Source of the DNA: Streptomyces sp. NBC_01451
Lineage (GTDB): Bacteria; Actinomycetota; Actinomycetes; Streptomycetales; Streptomycetaceae
DNA length: 64,000 nucleotides
Reading direction: 5' to 3'
Assembly: GCF_036227485.1 (NCBI RefSeq)
Contig: NZ_CP109479.1
Coordinates: 2,666,001-2,730,000 of the forward strand
This document shows positions 49,984 to 57,449 of this stretch, piece by piece; the stretch's first letter is position 1, and the number at the start of each line of letters is the position of its first letter. Below the pieces are notes generated by a model. The model was not told where the DNA came from, did no database searches, and was given only the letters and a program-made list of their open reading frames with translations. A program made the position numbers and the translations under genes.

Positions 49984-50976
49984 ATGCGTGACGTATTGGT
50001 CATCGGCGGTAATCGCTATTTCGGAAAGCGGCTCATCGACCGGCTGATGGCGGCCGGAGACCGGGTGACTGTTCTCAACCGGGGTTCCGCTTCACCGCCT
50101 GCCGGGGCAATTCACCTAGTCGCCGACCGGGACGACGAGGCCGCGCTGAATTCCGCTCTCGGCGACCGCGCCTTCGACGCCGTCGTCGACCAGGTCTGCT
50201 ACACACCCCGCCAGGCGGCGACCGCCCGGCGCGTCTTCTCCGGCGGCCGTACCCGCCGCTATGTGCTGACGTCCACGGTCGAGGTGTACGAGTACGAGGA
50301 CTCCCTCGTCTACGAAGACACCGTTGTCCCCGTGCGCGAGGACGCCGTCGATCCGCGTACCGTCCCCGTCCGGCTCGAACTCCCCTGGCACAAGCCGGAG
50401 TTCCGCGAGACGCACTACGGCGAGGGGAAACGCCAGGCCGAGGCGGTCCTCGCGTCCACCGGCGCCGACCCCGACGGCACCGACGCCTCGGGCGACCCGG
50501 CGGCCGACGCCGCGGAGCTCCCGTTTCCGTACACCGCCGTACGCGTGGCCCATGTCCTGGGCGGGGAAGACGACTTCACCGGCAGACTCGACCACTATGC
50601 CCGGCGCATCCGTACCGGCACCCCGATCGCCGTACCGACCGAGAACCGGCCCGCGACCTATATCCACGTCGAGGAGATCGCCGACTTCCTGTTCTGGGCG
50701 GTGGGCGAGAATTTCACCGGGCCGGTCAACGCGGCATCCCACGGCCTGCTGACCACCGAGGAGTTGTGCGCGGCCGTGGCCCTGCACATCCCCGACGGCA
50801 GGACCGTCTTCCAGAACGTCGACGTCGGCAAGGTCTCCCCGTTCTCCTTCTCCCGCTCGTACGGCATGGACAACTCCCGGGCCACCGAACTCGGGTTCAC
50901 CTTCGGCCATGTCCAGGAATGGCTGCCGCGAGCTGTCGCCGAGATGCTTGCCGCGGAGGCGGGAAGGGGGAGGTGA
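49984..50976 (+). CDS. NAD-dependent epimerase/dehydratase-like protein
   Basis: A 330-residue atypical short-chain dehydrogenase. The Rossmann loop is VIGGNRYFGKRLID, with GGNxxFG as in the plant CSP41/mycobacterial epimerase-like group, then VTVLNRG. A Tyr-centred region (THYGEGKRQAEAVL) gives the YxxGKRxAE variant of the catalytic YxxxK. A HVEEIADFLFWAV segment is typical of sugar-nucleotide binding relatives. The enzyme probably acts on a nucleotide sugar or other NAD-linked substrate, but none is indicated by context. ATG 49984 has an excellent GGGGAGGGG ribosome binding site. Divergent Lrp-type regulator. Confidence 0.85.
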   Translation: MRDVLVIGGNRYFGKRLIDRLMAAGDRVTVLNRGSASPPAGAIHLVADRDDEAALNSALGDRAFDAVVDQVCYTPRQAATARRVFSGGRTRRYVLTSTVEVYEYEDSLVYEDTVVPVREDAVDPRTVPVRLELPWHKPEFRETHYGEGKRQAEAVLASTGADPDGTDASGDPAADAAELPFPYTAVRVAHVLGGEDDFTGRLDHYARRIRTGTPIAVPTENRPATYIHVEEIADFLFWAVGENFTGPVNAASHGLLTTEELCAAVALHIPDGRTVFQNVDVGKVSPFSFSRSYGMDNSRATELGFTFGHVQEWLPRAVAEMLAAEAGRGR

Positions 50977-51042
50977 AGCGCGGTACGGCACGCAATTGGC
51001 GTGCCAGGAAACGGAGTCGGCGCCGGCCCCTAGTGTGACCCC

Positions 51043-51519
51043 ATGACGCCCTCCGAGCCGCAGCATTCTCCGCCGTCCCAGCCCGCCGGCCTTCCGACGC
51101 CCGAGGGTCTCCCCAAGGCCGAGTTCGCCTTTCCCGGTCCGCTGCGCGACCGGCTCGTCGCCGCGATTCTCGACGGTTCGAAGACGTCCACGACCGGGCT
51201 CGTCGTGGAGTACGAGCACGACGGTGAGGCTCTGCCGGAGACCGGGAGTCGTTCGGTGGTCGTCGACTCCGAGGACCGGCCGGTGGGGATCATCGAGGTC
51301 ACGGGCGTACGGGTGGTCCCGCTGGCCGAGGTGGATCTCGCCCACGCGCTGGACGAGGGCGAGGGGTATGCCGACGTGGCCGCGTGGCGGGCCGGTCACG
51401 AGCGGTTCTGGCACAGCGCGGAGATGCGGGCGGCTCTGGGCGATCCCGGGTTCACCGTGGCGGACGCGACAGCGGTGGTACTGGAACGGTTCCGCCTCGT
51501 GGCGGACCTCCGCCCCTGA
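51043..51519 (+). CDS. ASCH-domain protein
   Basis: A 158-residue protein: about 25 Pro-rich residues, then an ASCH (PUA-like) domain with FPGPLRDRLVAAILDGSKTSTTGL, the family motif around GxKxxT, GIIEVTGVRVVPLAEVDL and the terminal AEMRAALGDPGFTV helix. ASCH domains bind RNA or modified nucleosides; members such as YqfB are amidohydrolases of acetylated cytidine. No partner gene is obvious. It lies 66 bp downstream of the epimerase gene on the same strand, so a common transcript is possible. Confidence 0.8.
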   Translation: MTPSEPQHSPPSQPAGLPTPEGLPKAEFAFPGPLRDRLVAAILDGSKTSTTGLVVEYEHDGEALPETGSRSVVVDSEDRPVGIIEVTGVRVVPLAEVDLAHALDEGEGYADVAAWRAGHERFWHSAEMRAALGDPGFTVADATAVVLERFRLVADLRP

Positions 51520-51590
51520 GGCCCTCGCCCCCGCCGTCCCCGCCTGCCACCCTCTGCCCTTGCCTGCCCCTGCCTGCCGCTGTCTGTCTT

Positions 51591-52193
51591 TTACCCGTCC
51601 CGTCCCGTGAGAAGAAGCAGCAGTGCCGAGATCGGGCCGCGGATCTCCCTGCGGTCCTTCTCCCCCCGCGTCCATTCGATGTCCGTAGCGACCAGCCGCG
51701 CCTCCGGCAACGGCCACGGGCGCGGCGGAAACCGCATCGTCCACACCCGGTCGGCCGCGTCCCGCGCCGCCGCCGGAGGCATCACGCGCTCCCTGCCCAG
51801 CGCCCGTGCGATGTCCTGGCCGTGGACGAGGATGTCGATCAGGGGTTCGCGACGGGTCGTACCGGGTGCCAGCCGACGGGAGCCGACGGTCGCGCGCAGG
51901 TTGGCGACGATCTCCTCGACCGGCAGCCGCGCCTCCTGGACCGCCGTGTCGTGGATCATCCGGTCGACGTTCCCCCGGGCGCGGACGAATTCCCGTGCCA
52001 CCGTGCCGTACGACATACGTGCCGCGATGGTCAGATGCGCGGCCACATCACGTACGCGCCAGTCACCGCACCGGGTGGGCCGCTCCCACTCCGCCGCGCT
52101 CAGTCCCGCCAGCAGCTCCGCCAGGCTCGCGCGCTCGTCGTCGACGACCTGCCAGCGCTCGTCCGTCTCCAGCACGACTCCCATGGGGATCAC
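51591..52193 (-). CDS. Maleylpyruvate isomerase/DinB-like mycothiol-dependent family protein
   Basis: A 200-residue protein of the TIGR03083/MDMPI-N family: LAELLAGLSAAEWERPTRCGDWRVRDVAAHLT is the classic start (split here only for reading), with metal-ligand histidines in AAHLTIA and DILVHGQDIARALG. Many members use mycothiol as cofactor for isomerisation or detoxification in actinobacteria. GTG 52193 is preferred to ATG 52184 because GAGG lies upstream at a good distance. It is divergent from the marR gene, and the 80-bp gap holds a nested operator, so this gene is a likely target of that regulator. Confidence 0.83.
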   Translation of the reverse strand: MIPMGVVLETDERWQVVDDERASLAELLAGLSAAEWERPTRCGDWRVRDVAAHLTIAARMSYGTVAREFVRARGNVDRMIHDTAVQEARLPVEEIVANLRATVGSRRLAPGTTRREPLIDILVHGQDIARALGRERVMPPAAARDAADRVWTMRFPPRPWPLPEARLVATDIEWTRGEKDRREIRGPISALLLLLTGRDG

Positions 52194-52205
52194 CGCCGCC
52201 TCAAG

Positions 52206-52246
52206 TGGTAAGCTTCCCTGACCAAATTAGTCAGAGTCTCTTACCA
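52206..52246. promoter_or_regulatory. Nested 41-bp dyad operator between divergent isomerase and marR genes
   Basis: Outer arms TGGTAAG (52206-52212) and CTTACCA (52240-52246) and inner arms CTGAC (52218-52222) and GTCAG (52230-52234) share one centre at 52226. This is a strong candidate MarR binding site overlapping both promoters. Confidence 0.7.
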
Positions 52247-52273
52247 AAGTCAAGCCGGAGGAGAGTGCCGACC

Positions 52274-52729
52274 ATGGCTGCCGCATCCGCCGTACCCGAG
52301 AGTGAGCTCAGCACCGGGCTGCTCCTCTTCCTCCCGTACCGGGCGTTGGAGAGCCGTATCTTCGCCGTGCTCGCCGAGGCCGGTTTCGACGACTTCACGC
52401 CCGCCCAGGCCCGCGTGCTCCAGCGCGTCGGCCCGGACGGCACCCGGCTCACCGAACTGGCCGAACAGGCCCAGATCACCAAGCAGACCGCCGGATTCCT
52501 GGTCGACCAGCTGGAGAAGGCGGGCTATGTCACGCGGGAGCCGGACCCGTCCGACAGACGGGCCCGACTGGTGTGTCTCGCGGAGCGGGCGCGTGCCGCG
52601 CAGCCCGTCGCCGCCAGGGTGGTGGCCGAGGTGGAGGCGGAGTGGGAGGCCCATCTCGGCAAGCGCCGGATGACTCAACTCCGCGAGGCGCTCACCTTGT
52701 TGAGGGAGATCACCGACCCGTACGCGTGA
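52274..52729 (+). CDS. MarR-family transcriptional regulator
   Basis: A 151-residue winged-helix regulator: dimerisation helix LLLFLPYRALESRI, recognition helix region LTELAEQAQITKQTAGFLVDQLE and the wing with the diagnostic DPSDRRARLV. ATG 52274 has GGAGGAGA 10 nt upstream; GTG 52265 would be too close to it. Divergent from the mycothiol-type isomerase gene, with a nested dyad between the two. Its 3' end overlaps the convergent MFS gene by 20 bp. It probably represses the divergent gene and itself until a phenolic or oxidant ligand binds. Confidence 0.92.
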   Translation: MAAASAVPESELSTGLLLFLPYRALESRIFAVLAEAGFDDFTPAQARVLQRVGPDGTRLTELAEQAQITKQTAGFLVDQLEKAGYVTREPDPSDRRARLVCLAERARAAQPVAARVVAEVEAEWEAHLGKRRMTQLREALTLLREITDPYA

Positions 52730-54530
52730 GCTCGGACGCCTCGCCGGAGACTTCGGCTTCCGTCCCCGTCCCGGTCTCCGTCACCGTCTCCGTCTCGACC
52801 ATCTTCTCCGTTTCCGTTTCCGTCCGCGCCTCCGCCTCCGCCTCCGTCACCGTCTCCGTGCCCGTTTCCGTCACTGCCTCCGCCGCTTGCTCACCGAGGT
52901 GCGACTTCCCCGGCAGGAGAACAGCGACCAGCACCGTGCCCACCCCCAGGATCACCGCCCCGATCAGGCTGGTGTGGGCCACCGCGTCCGAGAAGGACGA
53001 GCCGACGGCGTCAGCCATCTGCCGCGCCCCCTGGGCGAGTTGAGTCGCCTGCGCCTTCAACTCGGCCGCCTGCGCGGTGTTTCCCGCGCTCGCCGCCTGC
53101 GACGCCTGTGCCGCGAGCTGCTGGGCCTGTGCGCCGATCGCCTGGGCCACCTGGTAGCCCGCGCCGACCGAGTCCTGGGCCGAACTCAGCGCGTCCGTCG
53201 GCAGCTTGCTGCCGCTCGTCGCGTCGGTGAGGTGGGAGGCGTACGACGTGGAGAGCAGTGAGCCGAGGATCGCGATGCCGAGCGAGCCGCCGAGTTCCAG
53301 CGAGGTGTCGTTCACCGCGCCGCCGACGCCCAGTTCGGCCTCGGGGAACGCCCCCATGATCGCGTCCGTGCACGGGGAGAGTGCCAGGCCGATCGCGAGG
53401 CCGAGGACGACGAGAGGCGCGACGAAAGTCCCGTACGACGAACCGGAGTCCACCTGCGAGAGCAGGGCGAGGGCCGCCGTACCGCCGACCATGCCCGCCG
53501 TGACCGTGACCTTCATGCCGACGCGCGGGGTGAAGTAGGCGGTGAGGGCCGAGCCGACGAAGACCGCGCCGGCGAGGGGCAGCATGCGCAGGCCGGTGTC
53601 CAGGGCGTCGTAGCCGAGCACGAACTGGAGGTGCTGGGTGAGGTAGTAGAACGCGCCGAAGACAGCGAGGAAGAACAGGGCGACAGCGAGGTTCGAGCCC
53701 GCGAACCGGCGCTGGGTGAAGCGTCGTACATCGAGGACGGGGCGCGGGTGGCGCAGTTCCCATACGACGAAGAGGACGAGGCCGAGACCCGCGGCGACCG
53801 CCGCCGTGACCGCCTTGACGCCCCAGCCGAAGTGCGGTCCTTCGATGATCATGTAGACCAGCGCGCCGATCCACACCACGGACAGCAGACCGCCGACGTA
53901 GTCGATCCGGTCGTGGTGGCCCGCCTTGGACGGCGGTACGAGGACGAAGGCGCCGATGATCGCGAGCACGGCGATCGGCACGTTGATCAGGAACGTCGAG
54001 GCCCAGCCGTGGTCCTCCAGCAGTGCGCCCGCGACCAGCGGACCGGCCGCGATGGCGAGGCCGGCGGTGGCGGTCCACAGGGTGATCGCCTTGGCGCGTT
54101 CGGCGCGCGGGAAGGTCGCGGCGAGGAGGGAGAGCGTCGCGGGCATGATCAGCGCCGCGCCCACGCCCATGACGGCACGGGCCGCGATGACCCCGGTGGC
54201 CGAACCGACCAGCGAGCCCGCGACCGACCCGGCGCCGAAGACGACCAGACCGAGGACGAGCGCCCCGCGCCGGCTGTACTTGTCGCCGATCGCGCCGAGC
54301 AGCAGCATCAGGGCCGCGTACGGGACGGTGTAGCCGTCGATGACCCACTGGAGGTCGGCGCTGGACAGGCCCAGGTCCTGGGTCATGTCGGGGGCGGCGA
54401 CAGTGAGGGCGGTGTTCGCCATCACGATGATCAGCAGGCTGAGGCAGAGCACGAGGAGCGCCCACCAGCGCCGGGCGTAGGGGCGGGTCATCCCCTCGAC
54501 GGGTTCCGTCCTGAAGAGTCGCATGGCCAC
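52710..54530 (-). CDS. 14-TM MFS drug exporter (DHA2/EmrB-QacA type)
   Basis: A 606-residue proton-driven efflux pump. Motif A-like GAIGDKYSRRGALV and motif C-like AGPLVAGALLEDHGW are present, with WVIDGYTVPYAAL typical of DHA2. There are about 14 transmembrane helices; a long extracytoplasmic Ala/Gln-rich segment (AQQLAAQASQAA and onward) precedes the last helix. The C-terminus after PGKSH is a tail of Glu-Thr-Val repeats encoded by 6-bp units. GTG 54530 follows AAGGAAGG; ATG 54524 is the alternative. Divergent tetR with three operators in between strongly suggests ligand-induced expression. Confidence 0.92.
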   Translation of the reverse strand: MAMRLFRTEPVEGMTRPYARRWWALLVLCLSLLIIVMANTALTVAAPDMTQDLGLSSADLQWVIDGYTVPYAALMLLLGAIGDKYSRRGALVLGLVVFGAGSVAGSLVGSATGVIAARAVMGVGAALIMPATLSLLAATFPRAERAKAITLWTATAGLAIAAGPLVAGALLEDHGWASTFLINVPIAVLAIIGAFVLVPPSKAGHHDRIDYVGGLLSVVWIGALVYMIIEGPHFGWGVKAVTAAVAAGLGLVLFVVWELRHPRPVLDVRRFTQRRFAGSNLAVALFFLAVFGAFYYLTQHLQFVLGYDALDTGLRMLPLAGAVFVGSALTAYFTPRVGMKVTVTAGMVGGTAALALLSQVDSGSSYGTFVAPLVVLGLAIGLALSPCTDAIMGAFPEAELGVGGAVNDTSLELGGSLGIAILGSLLSTSYASHLTDATSGSKLPTDALSSAQDSVGAGYQVAQAIGAQAQQLAAQASQAASAGNTAQAAELKAQATQLAQGARQMADAVGSSFSDAVAHTSLIGAVILGVGTVLVAVLLPGKSHLGEQAAEAVTETGTETVTEAEAEARTETETEKMVETETVTETGTGTEAEVSGEASELTRTGR

Positions 54531-54580
54531 GGGAGCGCCTTCCTTACTGGCTGTGATCACCGGCTGGTGACTGATCGTTT

Positions 54581-54641
54581 TGCACAGCGACGTGCAGTTG
54601 CACAATAATGTGCAACATACCCCGATGCACAGTGGTGTGCA
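54581..54641. promoter_or_regulatory. Three TetR operators of the form TGCACA-N4-TGTGCA
   Basis: Site 1 (54581-54596) has one mismatch in its right arm; site 2 (54597-54616) extends to perfect 8-bp arms GTTGCACA and TGTGCAAC; site 3 (54626-54641) has perfect 6-bp arms. Centres are 18 and 27 bp apart. They lie between the MFS pump and the tetR gene and should be bound by that TetR. Confidence 0.85.
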
Positions 54642-54663
54642 AATAGAAGGAAAGGAAGGCACA

Positions 54664-55308
54664 ATGTCAGCCATGACCACGGGTTCCACCAGCCGCGCCG
54701 ACACGAATCGCCGCCGCATTCTCGACGTCGCCCTCGCCGAACTGTTGCGCGACCCCGACGCCTCGATGGACCAGATCGCGCGCGCCGCGGGTGTCGTACG
54801 ACGGACTGTGTACGGGCACTTCCCGAGCCGGGAGGCGCTGATCAGCACGCTGCTCGACGGCGCCGTGGAGGCGGTGGCCGCCGCGCACGCCGAGGGGACC
54901 GAGGGCGCGGCGGAGGACCCGGCGGAGTGTGTCGCCCGGTCCACGCTCGCGGTCTGGCAGGTCGCCGACCGCTACCGCATCCTCGTCGGGCTCGCCCAGC
55001 GCAGCGTCACCGTGCAGGGCATCCGCGACCGGTTCACCCCGGTCCGCGAGGCTGCTGTCGAAGTGCTCCGGCGAGGCCTGGAGGAGGGCGTCTTCACCTC
55101 GTCCCTGCCCGCGCCGGCACTGGCGTACGTGCACGAGCAGATGCTGTTCGCGCTGATGGAGGCCGTGAACGACGGGCTCCTCGGGGCGGAGGAGGCGGGC
55201 CGTTCGGCCGCGGTCACCCTGCTGGCCGCGGCGGGAGTCCCCGTCGCCCGGGCCACCGCGCTGGTGGCCGAACTGAGCGACGCGCGGGCCGAACGGCCTG
55301 TCGGCTGA
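54664..55308 (+). CDS. TetR-family repressor of the adjacent MFS pump
   Basis: A 214-residue TetR regulator. The helix-turn-helix (about 13-60) reads NRRRILDVALAELLRDPDAS and QIARAAGVVRRTVYGHFPSREALI; the rest is the all-helical ligand domain. ATG 54664 follows GGAAGG; an in-frame start at 54580 would run through the operators and is rejected. The three palindromes in the 133-bp divergent gap and the neighbouring efflux gene make this a classic repressor-pump pair. The ligand is presumably a pump substrate. A strong terminator lies 140 bp downstream. Confidence 0.93.
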   Translation: MSAMTTGSTSRADTNRRRILDVALAELLRDPDASMDQIARAAGVVRRTVYGHFPSREALISTLLDGAVEAVAAAHAEGTEGAAEDPAECVARSTLAVWQVADRYRILVGLAQRSVTVQGIRDRFTPVREAAVEVLRRGLEEGVFTSSLPAPALAYVHEQMLFALMEAVNDGLLGAEEAGRSAAVTLLAAAGVPVARATALVAELSDARAERPVG

Positions 55309-55353
55309 ACGGCGGCGTATCGGCTGGGCAGCGGGTCGGCTCACCGCCGTACC

Positions 55354-55433
55354 GGCGAACCGCGGTACCGGTGAACCGTCGTCTCGGCGAACCGTCGTCT
55401 CGGCGAACTGCACTGCCGACGAACTGCTGTCAC
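55354..55433. repeat. Five imperfect 16-bp tandem repeats
   Basis: Units beginning GGCGAAC or a close variant recur every 16 bp (55354, 55370, 55386, 55402, 55418); the second and third are nearly identical (GTCGTCTC ends). They lie between the tetR stop and its terminator, in non-coding DNA. Confidence 0.75.
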
Positions 55434-55447
55434 CGGACACGGAAACG

Positions 55448-55488
55448 GCCGAGCGGCCAGGCTTCGGGGGAGTGCCTGGCCGCTCGGC
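55448..55488 (+). terminator. Intrinsic terminator after tetR
   Basis: A perfect 15-bp GC-rich stem (55448-55462 with 55474-55488) with an 11-nt loop is followed directly by TTTTT at 55490-55494. Confidence 0.92.
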
Positions 55489-55494
55489 GTTTTT

Positions 55495-55819
55495 CGAGGT
55501 CCTGGGGCTCCGGCGGACCTGCCGGGGGCCCCAGGCCGGGTGACTGGACTACTGGGGAGTGTCCGTGCCATCCGGGGTTTCCGGGATCTGACTGTCGTTC
55601 CGAGTCCGGGAGAGCGGGAGCCTGCCCGGCGTGGAACGTGCGCCCGGGGCCTGTGCCCGGGCGGCTGAGGGACGGGGGAGCACCTCAGCCGCCCGGAGTC
55701 GACGGAGCCGGACCGACCCGGTCCGATCCCGGGACCTGGCCTTTGGATCAGGCCTGGGATCAGGATCGGTCTCAGGATCGCTCTCGGACCTGGGATCGGG
55801 CCTCGGATCGGGCCTCGGA
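55495..55819. other. Non-coding gap with GGATC-rich repeats
   Basis: No convincing gene is seen between the tetR terminator and the dctA stop. From about 55745 into the dctA 3' end (55827) the DNA is a chain of GGATCAGG, GGATCGGG and CCTCGGATC elements, including two tandem 12-bp copies of CCTCGGATCGGG. These may form a structured 3' untranslated region for dctA. Confidence 0.6.
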
Positions 55820-57244
55820 TCAGGCCTTGGCGAGTTCCTTCTCGCCGCCCGGCTCGGTGACCTCGGTGTCGGCGGGGTCCGGGTGGAAGCCGTCGTTCTC
55901 GTCGATGAGCGTCTTCTCGTCGAACGGGTGCCGGCCGGCGAGAACCTCCGCGACGCGCTCCTTGTCGATCTCGTTGGTCCAGGTGCCGATCAGGACCGTG
56001 GCGACCGCGTTGCCCGCGAAGTTCGTGAGGGCGCGGGCCTCGCTCATGAAGCGGTCGATGCCGACGATCAGGCCGAGGCCGTCCACCAGGGCGGGCTTGT
56101 GCGACTGGAGGCCGCCGGCCAGGGTCGCGAGACCGGCGCCGGTGACACCCGCCGCGCCCTTCGAGGCGACGAGCAGGAAGAGGAGCAGCGGGATCTGCTC
56201 GCTGACCGACATCGGCGTGCCCATGGCGTCGGCGATGAACAGGGACGCCATGGTCATGTAGATCATGGTGCCGTCGAGGTTGAACGAGTAGCCGGTCGGG
56301 ACGGTGATGCCGACGACCGGCTTGCTGACGCCCAGGTGCTCCATCTTCGCGATGAGGCGCGGCAGCGCGGACTCGGAGGAGGAGGTCGAGAGGATCAGCA
56401 GGAACTCACGGCCCAGGTACTTGAAGAGCGTGAAGACGTTGAGGCCCGTGAAGATCTTCAGCAGCGCACCGAGCACCAGGAAGACGAAGAGGAAACAGGT
56501 GAGGTAGAAGGACAGCATCAGGACGGCGAGCTGCTTGAGCGCGTCGACACCTGCGGACCCGGTCACCGCGGCCATGGCACCGAACGCGCCGATGGGGGCG
56601 GCCCACATGACCATGCCGAGGATGCGGAAGACGAGCCGCTGGATGTGCTCGACACCGCGCAGGATCGGCGCGCCGGTCGAGCCCATGGCCTGGATCGCGA
56701 ACCCGGCGAGCAGGGCGATGAGCAGCGTCTGGAGGACCTCCCCGCCGGTGAAGGCGGAGACGAACGTGGTCGGGATGATCCCGAGCAGGAACTCGGTGGT
56801 GTCCTTGGCCTCGGCCGCGACCTGCGCCTGGCCGGTCTCCTTGACGGCGTCGGTCAGCGCGAGGCCGGTACCCGGCTCGATGATGTTGCCGACGACGAGG
56901 CCGATGCCCAGCGCGACGAACGACATGAGCACGAAGTAGCCGAGCGCGATACCGCCGACCTTGCCGACCTTCGCGGCCTTCCGTACCGAACCGATACCGA
57001 GCACGATCGTGCAGAAGATGATCGGCGAGATCATCATCTTGATCAGGTTCACGAAGCCGGTTCCGATCGGCTTCAGCTCGACGGCGAAGTCCGGGGCGAT
57101 CAGGCCCACGGCGATACCGGCGGCCACCGCGGCGATGACCGCGATGTAGAGGTAGTGGGTACGGTCCCGCTTGGCGGCGGGTGCGGCAGGTGCCGTTGAG
57201 GATGAGGTGGCCACGGCTGCCCTCCTTGACGTCGTCGTCGGCAT
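55820..57244 (-). CDS. dctA: C4-dicarboxylate:cation symporter DctA
   Basis: A 474-residue member of the dicarboxylate/amino acid:cation symporter family. Signatures are the TSSSESALPRLI Ser-rich reentrant loop, GYSFNLDGTMIYM and the second loop ASKGAAGVTGAGL, with eight transmembrane helices expected. It takes up succinate, fumarate and malate. ATG 57244 is chosen; GTG 57262 is possible and neither has a strong ribosome binding site. It is divergent, across 205 bp, from a CitA/DcuS-type two-component system, the usual regulator of such transporters. The C-terminal 45 residues are acidic and extend past the fold. Confidence 0.94.
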   Translation of the reverse strand: MPTTTSRRAAVATSSSTAPAAPAAKRDRTHYLYIAVIAAVAAGIAVGLIAPDFAVELKPIGTGFVNLIKMMISPIIFCTIVLGIGSVRKAAKVGKVGGIALGYFVLMSFVALGIGLVVGNIIEPGTGLALTDAVKETGQAQVAAEAKDTTEFLLGIIPTTFVSAFTGGEVLQTLLIALLAGFAIQAMGSTGAPILRGVEHIQRLVFRILGMVMWAAPIGAFGAMAAVTGSAGVDALKQLAVLMLSFYLTCFLFVFLVLGALLKIFTGLNVFTLFKYLGREFLLILSTSSSESALPRLIAKMEHLGVSKPVVGITVPTGYSFNLDGTMIYMTMASLFIADAMGTPMSVSEQIPLLLFLLVASKGAAGVTGAGLATLAGGLQSHKPALVDGLGLIVGIDRFMSEARALTNFAGNAVATVLIGTWTNEIDKERVAEVLAGRHPFDEKTLIDENDGFHPDPADTEVTEPGGEKELAKA

Positions 57245-57449
57245 CACCGGCGTGCGGCTCACGTCCGGGGGATGGGGAGAAAGTTGTGCTGGGAATGCGA
57301 TGGTGCTTCGGGGTCGCGGGCGGCGACCGAAAACAGGCCAAGGCCCGTGAATCGCGTCCCTGCGATGCCGTGACTATCCCGCGGCCTGTGAGGGCGGTCA
57401 CCCTTCCGTTCATTTAGTTCACACTTATAAGGAGAGGCAGACTGACACC

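Noticed and set aside
54580..54663. Upstream in-frame start for the TetR gene
   Set aside because: The added residues are translated operator repeats with several Cys/His, and GGAAGG precedes ATG 54664.
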